Positions 25,652 to 34,260 are shown, counted from the first letter of the stretch. The stretch: DNA of 64,000 nt from Umezawaea sp049997955 (GCA_049997955.1 JAEBDY010000003.1:248001-312000), one strand, 5' to 3'. Notes: generated by a model not told the origin, from the sequence alone. Made by a program: numbers and translations.

Positions 25652-27095
25652 TCTGCGCGGCTACCTCGACGCGCTGGACGACCTCGGGGACCTGGTGGTC
25701 ATCGACCGCGAGGTCGACGGCGACCTGGAGATGGCCGCGATCACCAGGCGGAGCTACGAGGTCCGCTCCCCGGCACCGCTGTTCACCAACATCCGCGGCG
25801 CCCGTCCGGGCTTCCGCATCCTGGGCGCGCCAGCAGCCATGTCGTCCAGGAAGGACATGCCGTACGCGCGCATCGCGCTGTCGCTGGGCCTGCCGCCGGA
25901 CAGCACGGGCCAGCAGATCGTCCACACGCTCGCCGACGTGCAGACCCGCGAGCCGATCGAGCCCGTCGTCGTGGAGAGCGGGCCGTGCCAGGAGAACATC
26001 CTCCTGGGCGACGACGCCACGCTCGACTCGTTCCCCATCCCGATGGTGCACGAGAAGGACGGCGGCCGGTACGCGAACACCTGGGGCGCCCTGATCGTGC
26101 AAACCCCGGACGGGGAGTGGACGAACTGGTCCATCGCGCGGGTGATGAAGATCGACGGCAAGACGATGACGGGCCTCATCGCCGACGGCCAGCACATCGG
26201 GCACGTGTGGAACGAGTGGGTGAAGATCGGCAAGCCGATGCCCTACGCCCTCGTCCAGGGCGCCGAGCCGGGCATCCCGTACGTGGCGGGCTTCCCGCTG
26301 CCGGACGGGGCGTTCGACGCGGGCTTCGTCGGGGCGCTGATGGGCGAGCCGATCGAACTCGTCAAGGCCCAGACCGTCGACCTGCTCGTGCCCGCCACGG
26401 CCGAGGTCGTCATCGAGGGGCACGTGTCCATCGAGCGCGACGCGCTGGAGGGCCCGTTCGGCGAGGCGGCCGGCTACCAGCCGATGGACGTCACCAAGCA
26501 GCCCACGTTCCACATCGAAGCCATCACCCATCGCAATGACCCCATTTGGCCGCTGGTCGCCGAGGGGCGTCCTCCGGACGAGTACCACACCGTCACCTGC
26601 GTGGGCGCGGCCAGCCAGTGCCTCGCGCGGCTGCGCGAGGTGAAGCTGCCCGTCAGCATGGTCTGGTCGCCGCTCGACTCGGCGGGCATGTGGCTCGTGG
26701 TCACCGTGCCGTCGAACTGGCGCGAGATCAGCGGTCCGGACACCACCAGCGACACGCTCGCGCAGTACATCGGGCAGACGCTGTTCTGGAACAAGGCGGG
26801 CCTGTACTTCCCGCAGATCTTCCTGCTCGACGACGACATCGACCCGACCGACCTCGCCGAGGTCACGTGGGCGATCGCGACCCGGATCCACCCCGTGTCC
26901 AAGCGCGTGCAGATGGACAGCGTGATCCTGCCGCTCTTCGTCAGCCACACCGAGGTCGAGTACAAGCGCGGCTGGGGCCCGCGGGTCGTCTTCGACGGCC
27001 TGCTCGCCCCGATCGGCGAGCGGATGGCCCACACGTCGTTCGCCGCCTCCTACCCGGTCGAACTCCAGCGGAAGGTCATCGAGAACTGGACCTGA
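25635..27095 (+). CDS. UbiD-family prFMN-dependent decarboxylase
   Basis: A 486-residue reversible decarboxylase of unsaturated or aromatic acids. The family catalytic residues line up: R169 in NWSIAR, E272 and E277 in ALEGPFGEAAG; N164 just before helps bind the metal with prFMN phosphate. AAGGAG at 25622-25627 supports ATG 25635. It overlaps the UbiX gene and ends the exporter operon at a 25-bp terminator hairpin. No third small subunit gene (VdcD/BsdD type) is present, so it is more like single-subunit Fdc1 or TtnD. TtnD, with TtnC, decarboxylates a polyketide acid to a terminal alkene in tautomycetin, which is a good model here. A phenolic-acid decarboxylase unrelated to the PKS remains possible. 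Confidence 0.9.
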   Translation: MKHFTDLRGYLDALDDLGDLVVIDREVDGDLEMAAITRRSYEVRSPAPLFTNIRGARPGFRILGAPAAMSSRKDMPYARIALSLGLPPDSTGQQIVHTLADVQTREPIEPVVVESGPCQENILLGDDATLDSFPIPMVHEKDGGRYANTWGALIVQTPDGEWTNWSIARVMKIDGKTMTGLIADGQHIGHVWNEWVKIGKPMPYALVQGAEPGIPYVAGFPLPDGAFDAGFVGALMGEPIELVKAQTVDLLVPATAEVVIEGHVSIERDALEGPFGEAAGYQPMDVTKQPTFHIEAITHRNDPIWPLVAEGRPPDEYHTVTCVGAASQCLARLREVKLPVSMVWSPLDSAGMWLVVTVPSNWREISGPDTTSDTLAQYIGQTLFWNKAGLYFPQIFLLDDDIDPTDLAEVTWAIATRIHPVSKRVQMDSVILPLFVSHTEVEYKRGWGPRVVFDGLLAPIGERMAHTSFAASYPVELQRKVIENWT

Positions 27096-27107
27096 GCGCC
27101 CCTGTGC

Positions 27108-27159
27108 CGACGAGAAGGGCCTGTCCGGAGCACTTGCTCCGGACAGGCCCTTCTCGTCG
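27108..27159 (+). terminator. Strong terminator ending the exporter-UbiX-UbiD operon
   Basis: A perfect 25-bp stem (27108-27132 with 27135-27159) with a minimal loop, starting 13 bases after the UbiD stop. Confidence 0.92.
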
Positions 27160-27213
27160 TCGCACGGGCCTGTGGAAAAGGGAATCGCACCGTGTACAAG
27201 CGTGCACAGTTCG

Positions 27214-27256
27214 CGACGGAGCCCCCGGCTCGCGTTGCGAGGCGGGGGCTCCGTCG
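27214..27256 (-). terminator. Terminator of the amidase-amine oxidase operon
   Basis: CGACGGAGCCCCCG (27214-27227) pairs perfectly over 14 bp with 27243-27256. On the minus strand it follows the amine oxidase stop by 26 bases. Confidence 0.8.
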
Positions 27257-27282
27257 ACAGGGTTGGGGTGACCGAAGTCTCG

Positions 27283-28974
27283 TCAGAACTCTGGCAGCTC
27301 CAAGGGGGCGATCTCGTTGAAGACGTCCCCGGGACCGGGGTTGCCGCGATGAGTGCGGCCGCCGAGGTGGTGCAGGACGCCCCACACCGCGTTGAGCGCG
27401 GTGGTGACGGCGCCTTCGGCGAAGCCGCCGCACCAGGAGATGTCGTCGCCCGCGAGGAACAGCCCGCGCTGGGCGTCGGTCAGGTCGTCCTGCATGAAGT
27501 GCGTGTAGAGCTTGCGCTGGTACCGGTAGTGGCCGGGCAGGTTCGACTTGAACGCGCCCATGAAGTGCGGCTCGGTCTCCCAGGTGATGGTGACCGGGTC
27601 GCCGATGATGTGCGTGCGGATGTCGACACCGGGGTAGATCTCGGCGAGCGAGCCGAGCACGACGTCCAGGCGCTCCTCCAACGTGAGGGTCGCGAGCTTC
27701 AGCGAGTCGTCGTTCCACGTGTAGGACAGGCACATGACGCCGGGCTTGTCCGGCCCGTCGTCGAACAGGTAGACGCCGCGCGGCATGCGGTCGGTGAGCG
27801 TCATGCTCATGACGTGCCTGCCGGTGCGCGGGTCGACGTCCAGCCAGAACGGCCGGTCGGTCACCACGAACAGCTTCGACGAACCCATGTAGTGCGTGCG
27901 CTCCACCGCGGTCCAGAGGGCCTGGGGGAGCAGCGACTCGTCGCACTTGACCTTGGACAGCAGCGCCCAGCTCTGGGCGGTGAACACGGCGGCGGGGTAG
28001 GTGCGGATGCCGTGGTCCGCGTCCTCCACGGTGATCCCCTGCGCGGTGCGGCGCATCCACTTGACCGCGGTCTTCGGCACGCCGCCGGTGTGCAGCGACG
28101 CGAGCGTCGTGCCCTCCGGCCAGTGGTCGAGGAACTCCGGCTCGTGCGTCCACAGCCGTGTCGGCAGCTGCTGGCTGCCGCCGGTGATGCGCTGCTGGTC
28201 GACGTCGGCGCCGTTGTAGACGACCCGCAGGATCTCCAGCATCGAGTTGGGGAAGTCGGTGTCCCAGCCGCCGGTGCCGAAGCCGACCTGGCCGAAGATC
28301 TCGCGGTGCTGGAACGACGCGAACGCGGGCGACGCGGTGAGGAAGCCGTAGAACGACACGTCGTCCAGCCGCGGCACCAGGCGGTTCCAGATGGCCTTGA
28401 TCGTCCCGACGTCCCGGCTGCGGACCGCGTCCTCCATCGCCGACAGCTCGGCGGTCTCCTGCAGCGCCTTGTCCCACGCGTCGGCGACCTGCTGGTAGAC
28501 CATCGGCAGGTCGGTCATCGTGTGGGCGAAGTGGCTGACGCCCTTGAGGTCCACCACCGTGCTCGGCGTGTCGGTGGACAGCGGGTTCGGGAACGGCGTG
28601 GTCTTCAGGCCGACCTTGTCGATGTAGTGGAACAGCGTGGTGGCAGCGACGGGGAAGCGCATGGCGCCCATCTCCGCGACCGACTCGGGGTGCTCCCGGA
28701 ACGGGACCGACCGCATCCGGCCGCCGAGCTGCTCGGCCTCGTACAGCACGGGGCGCAGCCCGAGCTTCATCAGCTCGTAGGCCGCGACCAGTCCCGCGAT
28801 GCCGCCGCCGACGACCGCGACCTCGGTGCCGTGCGCCGACGCGGGCACGGCACCGAGGCCCGCCGGGTGGCGCAGCCAGTCGTCGTAGGCGAACGGGAAG
28901 TCGGGGCCGAACATCGTTACGGGGGCCCGCAGGCCGTTCAGGTCGTCGTGGTCGATCGGGTTGGTGTGGTCCAT
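27283..28974 (-). CDS. Flavin amine oxidase / amino-acid 2-monooxygenase (putative arginine oxidative decarboxylase)
   Basis: A 563-residue FAD enzyme. The dinucleotide motif EVAVVGGGIAGLVAAYEL is at residues 51-68, GGRMRS follows, and the C-terminal FAD segment reads FLAGDDISWCGGFAEGAV. The layout and leading segment GPDFPFAYDDWL are those of the tryptophan 2-monooxygenase and L-amino-acid oxidase group, which turn an amino acid into the amide one carbon shorter. Next to a nitrilase-type amidase and an ACP-started PKS, arginine is the best-supported substrate, giving 4-guanidinobutyramide as in azalomycin-type pathways; this substrate is inferred from context. ATG 28974; the longer frame is antisense noise. 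It lies 59 bp behind the amidase gene. Confidence 0.88.
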   Translation of the reverse strand: MDHTNPIDHDDLNGLRAPVTMFGPDFPFAYDDWLRHPAGLGAVPASAHGTEVAVVGGGIAGLVAAYELMKLGLRPVLYEAEQLGGRMRSVPFREHPESVAEMGAMRFPVAATTLFHYIDKVGLKTTPFPNPLSTDTPSTVVDLKGVSHFAHTMTDLPMVYQQVADAWDKALQETAELSAMEDAVRSRDVGTIKAIWNRLVPRLDDVSFYGFLTASPAFASFQHREIFGQVGFGTGGWDTDFPNSMLEILRVVYNGADVDQQRITGGSQQLPTRLWTHEPEFLDHWPEGTTLASLHTGGVPKTAVKWMRRTAQGITVEDADHGIRTYPAAVFTAQSWALLSKVKCDESLLPQALWTAVERTHYMGSSKLFVVTDRPFWLDVDPRTGRHVMSMTLTDRMPRGVYLFDDGPDKPGVMCLSYTWNDDSLKLATLTLEERLDVVLGSLAEIYPGVDIRTHIIGDPVTITWETEPHFMGAFKSNLPGHYRYQRKLYTHFMQDDLTDAQRGLFLAGDDISWCGGFAEGAVTTALNAVWGVLHHLGGRTHRGNPGPGDVFNEIAPLELPEF

Positions 28975-29033
28975 GTGCGCTACCCCCGGGTGACGGTGGT
29001 GACCCGCGCTCCGGCGGGTGCGGCGGAAGGGGG

Positions 29034-29804
29034 TCAGAAGAGCTCGGGCCGGCGGTCCGCCAAGTAGTCGTTGACCTGCTTGGCCTTCGTGATCCGGGTG
29101 GCGTCGAGATCGGCGACGACCAGTTGCTCGCCGAGGACGTCGTCGTGCAGCGCGTGGCCGGAGGGGCCGACCACGCGGGTCAGACCGCAGTACTCCAGTT
29201 CGCGTTCGGCGCCCGCCCAGTTCACGTAGGCGATGTACAGCTGGCTCTCCAGGGCGCGCGAGTGCACCAGCGTTCGGGCCACGATGTCCCACGGCTCCAT
29301 CAGCGCGGTCGGCACGACCAGCAGCTGGGTGCCCGCCACCGCGTGGGCGCGGACCGTTTCCGGGAACTCCACGTCGTAGCAGATGAGCATCCCGACGGTG
29401 AACCCGTTCAGCTCGGCCTGGACGACGCCGATGTCGCCCGGCCGGAAGATGGCCCGGTCGATGTCGCCGAACAGGTGGGTCTTGCGGTAGGTCGCCAGGG
29501 CGTTGCCGCCGCCGTCGACGAGTCGGACGCTGTTGTAGACGTCGCCGTCCGCGGCCTCCGGCCAACCGAAGACGATGGCGACCCCGGTCTCCGCCGCGAT
29601 GGCGGCCGCCTCTTCGCACATCGGGCCGTTGTCGGGTTCGGCCAGTTCACGGAGCCTGCGCGGGCCGAGGTGGTAGCCGGTGAGGGAGATCTCTGGCGTG
29701 ATCAGCAACTGGGCACCGGCTTCGGCGGCGCTCCGGGCCGCGGCTCTGAGCCGCGTCCGCGGCGGCTCTCCGCCCGCGACGGTCTGCCAGCAAGCGATCC
29801 TCAT
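29034..29804 (-). CDS. Nitrilase-superfamily amidohydrolase (putative 4-guanidinobutyramide amidase)
   Basis: A 256-residue carbon-nitrogen hydrolase with the full Glu-Lys-Cys triad: E38 (ITPEISLTGY), K108 (TYRKTHLFG) and C142 (MLICYDVEFPE). Single-domain amidases of this size hydrolyse small aliphatic amides. As the first gene of the operon with the amine oxidase, it should release the free acid (4-guanidinobutyrate) that starts the polyketide. The family is certain, the substrate is inferred. Its promoter region, 744 bp long, is shared with the divergent LAL regulator and carries phased CCCCT/CCCCA repeats. Confidence 0.9.
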   Translation of the reverse strand: MRIACWQTVAGGEPPRTRLRAAARSAAEAGAQLLITPEISLTGYHLGPRRLRELAEPDNGPMCEEAAAIAAETGVAIVFGWPEAADGDVYNSVRLVDGGGNALATYRKTHLFGDIDRAIFRPGDIGVVQAELNGFTVGMLICYDVEFPETVRAHAVAGTQLLVVPTALMEPWDIVARTLVHSRALESQLYIAYVNWAGAERELEYCGLTRVVGPSGHALHDDVLGEQLVVADLDATRITKAKQVNDYLADRRPELF

Positions 29805-29967
29805 GCTCGTCGGTCCTTACTCCGCCGGTCGGTCTCCGACGGCGGGGTTGTGATGAAGGCGCTCGGTTATGACCGGGGTGATAACGTCATTATGAAACGG
29901 CATTATCATTCAATTCGCAGAAACACTGAGTGCACCGACGCTATGTACTCCTCTTGTGGCGCGGCAA

Positions 29968-29995
29968 CCCCTGTCGCCCCCCAGTGCGCCCCTAG
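29968..29995 (-). promoter_or_regulatory. Phased AGGGG-type repeats, amine oxidase/LAL spacer
   Basis: On the minus strand: AGGGG, TGGGG and CTAGGGG, spaced 11 and 10 bp (CCCCT 29968-29972, CCCCA 29979-29983, CCCCTAG 29989-29995). The motif and period match those before both PKS genes. Confidence 0.5.
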
Positions 29996-30255
29996 AGGGC
30001 TTGATGCCCCTTATTGGGCCTGGTAGCAATGACGCCACAGGTAAGGAGCCAGCGTTGCTGTTTCGCCAGGCTAAACATGTTCCGGTGGTCTATGAAGAAG
30101 CTTTCGATGTGCGAAAGGGCAGTGATCGCTGCCCCTGTCTCAACTGGAAGTTACCCAGTGTGATCGATTCATGAATAACTTACAGGTTTTGCGACCTGCT
30201 GACCAGTGTGTTTGCCTGCAGTTGGGGTAAAACTCCATTGGAAGAGCTGATCGCA

Positions 30256-30273
30256 ACCCTACGGAAGTAGGGT
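30256..30273. promoter_or_regulatory. Inverted repeat upstream of the LAL regulator
   Basis: ACCCTACGGAAGTAGGGT is a perfect 7-bp inverted repeat with a 4-base centre, 276 bp before the LAL start. It could be an operator or a weak RNA hairpin. Confidence 0.45.
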
Positions 30274-30548
30274 CTTATGGGTCTCGGTTTTCATACAATT
30301 CTCACGATGGCGCGCGGATGTTGTGGGATGTAGTACGTGAACTCCGTAACGCGCATGTTGCATGCGGTCCGGGTTACCCAACGGTTTCCCGAGGCGTTAT
30401 CGACAAGCTTCTTATCGTGCTGATACTGTCGTTGTGTGTTACCAGGACAGTCTGGTGGGACAACCCGACTTGAGTTGGCCACTGTTTGTTCACCGCGGAC
30501 ACGTATGGCGGGACAGGTGACCACACCGGGAAAGGAACGCGGTCGTCG

Positions 30549-33350
30549 ATGTTGGTCGAACGGACTAGAGAACTGGCCACCCTCCAGCACGTGCTGGAGG
30601 ACTGCCTCCGAGGCCGGTCCGGCGTGGCCATGATCACGGGTGCCAGAGCAACCGGGAAGACCGCGCTGCTCCACGCCTTCGGAGAAGAGGTGCAGCGTTC
30701 GGGGGCCCTGCTCCTCAACGCGACCTGCACCGCGGGAGAGCGCTCCCTGCCGCTCGGCGTGCTCAGCCAGCTCCAGCGCAACATCCCCCTCGAACTCTGC
30801 CCCGGTGACCGGGCCACCTACCTCGCGGGATTGCTGGACGAGGCCTCGAGTCCTCTGAGGACTTCCGACGGAGACGTGAGCGGCGCGGAGGTCAAGCGCG
30901 GGCACGTGCTGCACCAGCTGGGCGCCGCGCTGCTGAACATCGCCGAGCAGCGGCCGATCGTCATCGTCGTGGACGACGTGCAGAACATGGACGACCTGTC
31001 GAAGGAGACGCTGCGGCACGTGCTCGGCAGGCTCCGCTCGGCGAGCGTCGCGGTGGTGTTCACCGAGTGCGTCGGTTCCCGTGAACCGCGCTCGCTGTTC
31101 CACACCGAGTTCCTCCGCCACCCGCACTGCCACAGCATCAGGCTCACGCTGCTGTCGCCCGCGGGTGTCGGCGAGATGGTCGCGTCCGAACTGGACCCGC
31201 GCATCGCGGAGGCGTTCGGCGCCCAGTACTACGAGGTGACCGGCGGCAACCCGCTGCTCGTGCGCGCGCTGCTCGAAGACCAGCAGCGCCTGCGCCACGG
31301 CGACGGCTCCTTCGCGGAACCCGTTGTGGGAGAAGGGTTCGCCGAGGCGGTCATGAGCTGCCTGCACCGCGGCGACCCCGCCATCCGCGAGGCCGCGTAC
31401 GCGCTCGCCGTGCTGGGATCCCGCTCCGACCGGCCGAAGCTGTTCGGTCGCATGATGGAGCGCTGCCCCAAGACGGCGGCCAAGGACGTCGAGAGCCTCG
31501 TCGTGATGGGACTGCTGAACGGCGAGGACTACCGCCACCCGGCCATCCGCGAAGCCGTGCTCGACGACGCGCTGGCCAACGCCGACCTGCCGGACCTGCA
31601 CCTGCGGGCCGCGTGGCTGCTCGCCCAGGACGGCGCCGAGTCGCGCGTGGTCGCGACCCACCTGGTCGCCGCGGGCACGGCCTGTCCGGAGTGGGCGCTG
31701 CCGCTGCTGCGCGAAGCCGCCGAGTCCGCCCTGCTCGACGAGCAGGTCGAGGAAGCCATCGAGTACCTGGAGCTGGCCATCCGCGACCGCGCGGAGGAAG
31801 CGCCCATCGAGCTCGTCATGATGCTGGTGCGCCTCAAGCTCCGGCTCAGCCCGGCCTCCGCGCTCCAGCACGTGCCGACGCTGGGCGAGGCGATGCGCGA
31901 GGGCAGGCTCCTCGGCCGCGGCCTCCTCTGGTTCGTCCGCTTCCTCGTCGTGCACGGCCGCGTCGACGACGTCGCAGAGGGCCTGGCCCGCCTGGTCGAC
32001 CGCATGGACCAACTGGACGAGCACAGCAAGGCCGAGATCAAGATCGCCCGCATGTGGGCGGTGGGCTCGTACCCCGAACTGGTCAGCAACCTCCCGCCCG
32101 TGCGCCAGGACGGCGAGCAGGTCTCGGTCGACATGGGCATGCGCGTCCAGGCGGCCACCGTGCTCACCAGGGTCATCGGCGGCGACCTCGACGACAACGC
32201 GGTCATGGTCGCGGAACGCGTCCTGCAGAGCGCCAACCTCATCGAGGAGCCGACCGAGGAGGTCAGCGCCGCGCTCCGCACCCTGCTGTACCTGGAGAAG
32301 CTCGACAGCGTGAAGTCCTGGTGCGACACGCTCATGACCGACCGCCACGAGACCTCCAGCCCTCCCGGCTGGCTCGGCGAACTCGCCATGATCCGCGCCG
32401 AGGTGGCGCTGCGCATGGGAGACCTCGGCACCGCGCGCCAGTACGCCAGGTTCGCGCTGGAGAAGGTCGACTCCCGCACGTGGGGCGCCAGCGTCGGCAT
32501 GGTCCTGGGCACGCTGCTCCAGGCCACCACCGCGATGGGCAAGTTCGACGAGGCCGCCGAAGCACTGGCGCAACGCGTCCCGCAACACATCTACCGCGGC
32601 CGGTACGGCCTGCACTACCTGTTCGCCAAGGGCCACCACCACCTCGCCACGCGCCAACTCCCGGCGGCGCTCGGCGACTTCCTGTCCTGCGGCGAGCTCA
32701 TGGTCAAGTGGAAGCTCGACTCGCCAGGACTGCTCCCGTGGCGGACCGGTGCCGCCGAGGTCTACCTGCGGTTGGGCAACCAGGCCAAGGCCCGCGAACT
32801 GGTGGACCAGCAGTTGGCCGTTCCCGTCATGGGCCCGTCCCTGTCGCGGGGCATCGCGATGCGGGTCAAGGCGGCGACGCTGGACCTGCGGCAGCGGTCG
32901 CAGCTCCTGCACGGCGCGCTGGACGAGGTCCAGGCGGCAGGTGGGCAGCTGGAAGTCGCCCGCGTGCTGGCTGACCTGAGCCACACCCACCACCAGCTGG
33001 GCGAACCGGACCGCGCTCGGATGATGGTCCGTCGGGCCTGGCGCGTGGCGAAGGACTGCCAGGCGGAGCCGTTGTGCGCGCAGCTCATCCCGGACCAGAG
33101 CCGAGGGGGCGCTGCTTCCACGGCGTCGGATAACGCCGCGGAGTGCGGAGCGGCCACGTTGTCGGACGCTGAGCGGAGGGTGGCCGGATTGGCAGCGCTC
33201 GGGCACACGAACCGGGAGATCGCGAACAAGTTGTACGTCACGATCAGCACGGTCGAACAGCACCTCACGAAGGCGTACCGGAAGTTGAACGTCACCCAGC
33301 GGAAGGACCTGCCCGCGGATCTTTGGAGCGACGCCGCTTCAATCGCCTGA
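30549..33350 (+). CDS. LAL-family (large ATP-binding LuxR) pathway activator
   Basis: A 933-residue regulator. The N-terminal ATPase has Walker A GARATGKT (31-38) and Walker B IVIVVDDVQ (about 138-146). A long helical, TPR-like middle follows. The C-terminal LuxR helix-turn-helix (LSDAERRVAGLAALGHTNREIANKLYVTISTVEQHL) lies in the last 75 residues. LAL proteins are usual activators of macrolide and polyene clusters. ATG 30549 has AAAGGA at 30531-30536 and puts the ATPase directly at the N-terminus; the TTG at 30486 would add a 21-residue tail. It is followed by a hairpin terminator overlapping its stop. It is the only regulator inside the cluster seen here. Confidence 0.93.
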   Translation: MLVERTRELATLQHVLEDCLRGRSGVAMITGARATGKTALLHAFGEEVQRSGALLLNATCTAGERSLPLGVLSQLQRNIPLELCPGDRATYLAGLLDEASSPLRTSDGDVSGAEVKRGHVLHQLGAALLNIAEQRPIVIVVDDVQNMDDLSKETLRHVLGRLRSASVAVVFTECVGSREPRSLFHTEFLRHPHCHSIRLTLLSPAGVGEMVASELDPRIAEAFGAQYYEVTGGNPLLVRALLEDQQRLRHGDGSFAEPVVGEGFAEAVMSCLHRGDPAIREAAYALAVLGSRSDRPKLFGRMMERCPKTAAKDVESLVVMGLLNGEDYRHPAIREAVLDDALANADLPDLHLRAAWLLAQDGAESRVVATHLVAAGTACPEWALPLLREAAESALLDEQVEEAIEYLELAIRDRAEEAPIELVMMLVRLKLRLSPASALQHVPTLGEAMREGRLLGRGLLWFVRFLVVHGRVDDVAEGLARLVDRMDQLDEHSKAEIKIARMWAVGSYPELVSNLPPVRQDGEQVSVDMGMRVQAATVLTRVIGGDLDDNAVMVAERVLQSANLIEEPTEEVSAALRTLLYLEKLDSVKSWCDTLMTDRHETSSPPGWLGELAMIRAEVALRMGDLGTARQYARFALEKVDSRTWGASVGMVLGTLLQATTAMGKFDEAAEALAQRVPQHIYRGRYGLHYLFAKGHHHLATRQLPAALGDFLSCGELMVKWKLDSPGLLPWRTGAAEVYLRLGNQAKARELVDQQLAVPVMGPSLSRGIAMRVKAATLDLRQRSQLLHGALDEVQAAGGQLEVARVLADLSHTHHQLGEPDRARMMVRRAWRVAKDCQAEPLCAQLIPDQSRGGAASTASDNAAECGAATLSDAERRVAGLAALGHTNREIANKLYVTISTVEQHLTKAYRKLNVTQRKDLPADLWSDAASIA

Positions 33351-33351
33351 T

Positions 33352-33388
33352 CCCCGGATCCGCGCGGCTCAGCCGCGCGAATCCGGGG
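33352..33388 (+). terminator. Terminator after the LAL regulator
   Basis: A 17-bp stem with one mismatch (33352-33368 with 33372-33388) and a 3-base loop begins right after the stop codon. Confidence 0.75.
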
Positions 33389-33562
33389 TCGGCGCGAGTG
33401 CGCATCGGATCCCCTTGGCTGCGGCCTGGGGGGTCTTTGTCGTTTCTGGGGGGAGAAAAGGGCAAGAAAGGGTGTGGGAGAGGGCAGGAATGGGGTGAGT
33501 CGGTACTGGCTGGTTGGCTGGGTGGGTCTTGCAGGTGTGCCGGCGGTGTTGGTGATGTACTG

Positions 33563-33715
33563 ATATCTGCCGCTCATTCCGGGTGGCCAACCAGTCAATC
33601 TGACGGCAGTGGTTGGCGCACCAATATCTGCTGTGCAGTACGGGTGACTCACCGGCCAACTTGGCAGCGGTGGCTGGCGCACCAACACCTGCTGCGCGCT
33701 CGGGGTGGCCCACTG
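33563..33715. repeat. Degenerate ~61-bp tandem array (about 2.5 units)
   Basis: Units begin ATATCTGCCG (33563), ATATCTGCTG (33623) and ACACCTGCTG (33685); each carries CGGGTG or GGGGTG, and the first two end with TTGGCGCACCA or CTGGCGCACCA. The period is 60-62 bp. Confidence 0.75.
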
Positions 33716-33741
33716 CTGAAGCCGAGGCCGGCGTCTTGGCC

Positions 33742-33860
33742 GTGGCCGATTTTACTCGGGGGATTTGACCCTTAAAATTGGAGATCGGGCAGGCTTTCGG
33801 GACTGCCCTTTTAGCCCGATCAAGGGTCAAATCAAGGGGTCCCCGAGTCAAATCGGCCAC
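33742..33860. repeat. ~118-bp nested palindromic element, copy B
   Basis: Same architecture as copy A at 21442. The outer arm reads ACTCGGGG instead of ACTTGGGG, and the opposite arm changes in step (CCCCGAGT instead of CCCCAAGT), preserving the pair. The tip loop sequence differs. Confidence 0.9.
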
Positions 33861-34067
33861 AGCACGACGGCGGCTGGGCCAGTGCTGGGGTGGACGGGGG
33901 CCCCATCGGCTGCTCAACCATCGCCGGAAGCCAGCCACTCGCCGCCGCTGGGAGCCGACCACTCGCCGTCGCCGGGAGCCGTAGTCATCGCCCGCAGCCG
34001 TTGGACCTGCGCGTAGAGGTCGCGGTGGTTCCCTCGACGTCACCCCGCTCGCGCAATTGTCTCGATC

Positions 34068-34120
34068 ATTTTCCTTCGTTTGTCAAGGCGGAAAAGATGC
34101 CTTGACAAACGAAGAAAAAT
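34068..34120 (+). repeat. Long hairpin element, copy 3
   Basis: A 22-bp stem with one mismatch (34068-34089 with 34099-34120) around the loop GGAAAAGAT. The inner pairs equal copies 1 and 2; the outer arm (ATTTTCCTTCG) is private. Flanks CACCCCGCTCGCGCAATT (about 34041) and GCTTCGGATCGGGG (about 34130) are shared with copy 2. Confidence 0.9.
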
Positions 34121-34260
34121 GCTGAGGACGCTTCGGATCGGGGCGGCGGAGGGGGAGTACGTCGGGTTGGTTGCGTGCTTCCGTGTTGCTGCGTCGGGTT
34201 GGTTGCGTGCGTCCGCTTTGAACTGTGTGCGGTTTGTGGTCTTGAGTGTTCCAGTACAGC

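Larger units (their letters stand above)
29805..30548. promoter_or_regulatory. Divergent control region between amidase operon and LAL regulator
   Basis: This 744-bp gene-free stretch is clearly more AT-rich than its surroundings. It holds CATTAT repeats (29888 and 29901), the phased CCCC repeats at 29968-29995, and a perfect inverted repeat at 30256-30273. Short open frames in it show no codon bias. Confidence 0.6.
33389..34260. other. Gene-free spacer packed with repeats
   Basis: No credible gene. From left to right: G-rich sequence, degenerate ~61-bp tandem units, nested palindrome copy B, a G/C-rich stretch with loosely repeated GCCACTCGCCG phrases (33930-33990), and hairpin element copy 3. 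Confidence 0.65.

Noticed and set aside
30486..30548. TTG start for the LAL regulator
   Set aside because: It would add 21 residues with no family counterpart. ATG 30549 has an AAAGGA site and starts directly at the ATPase domain.
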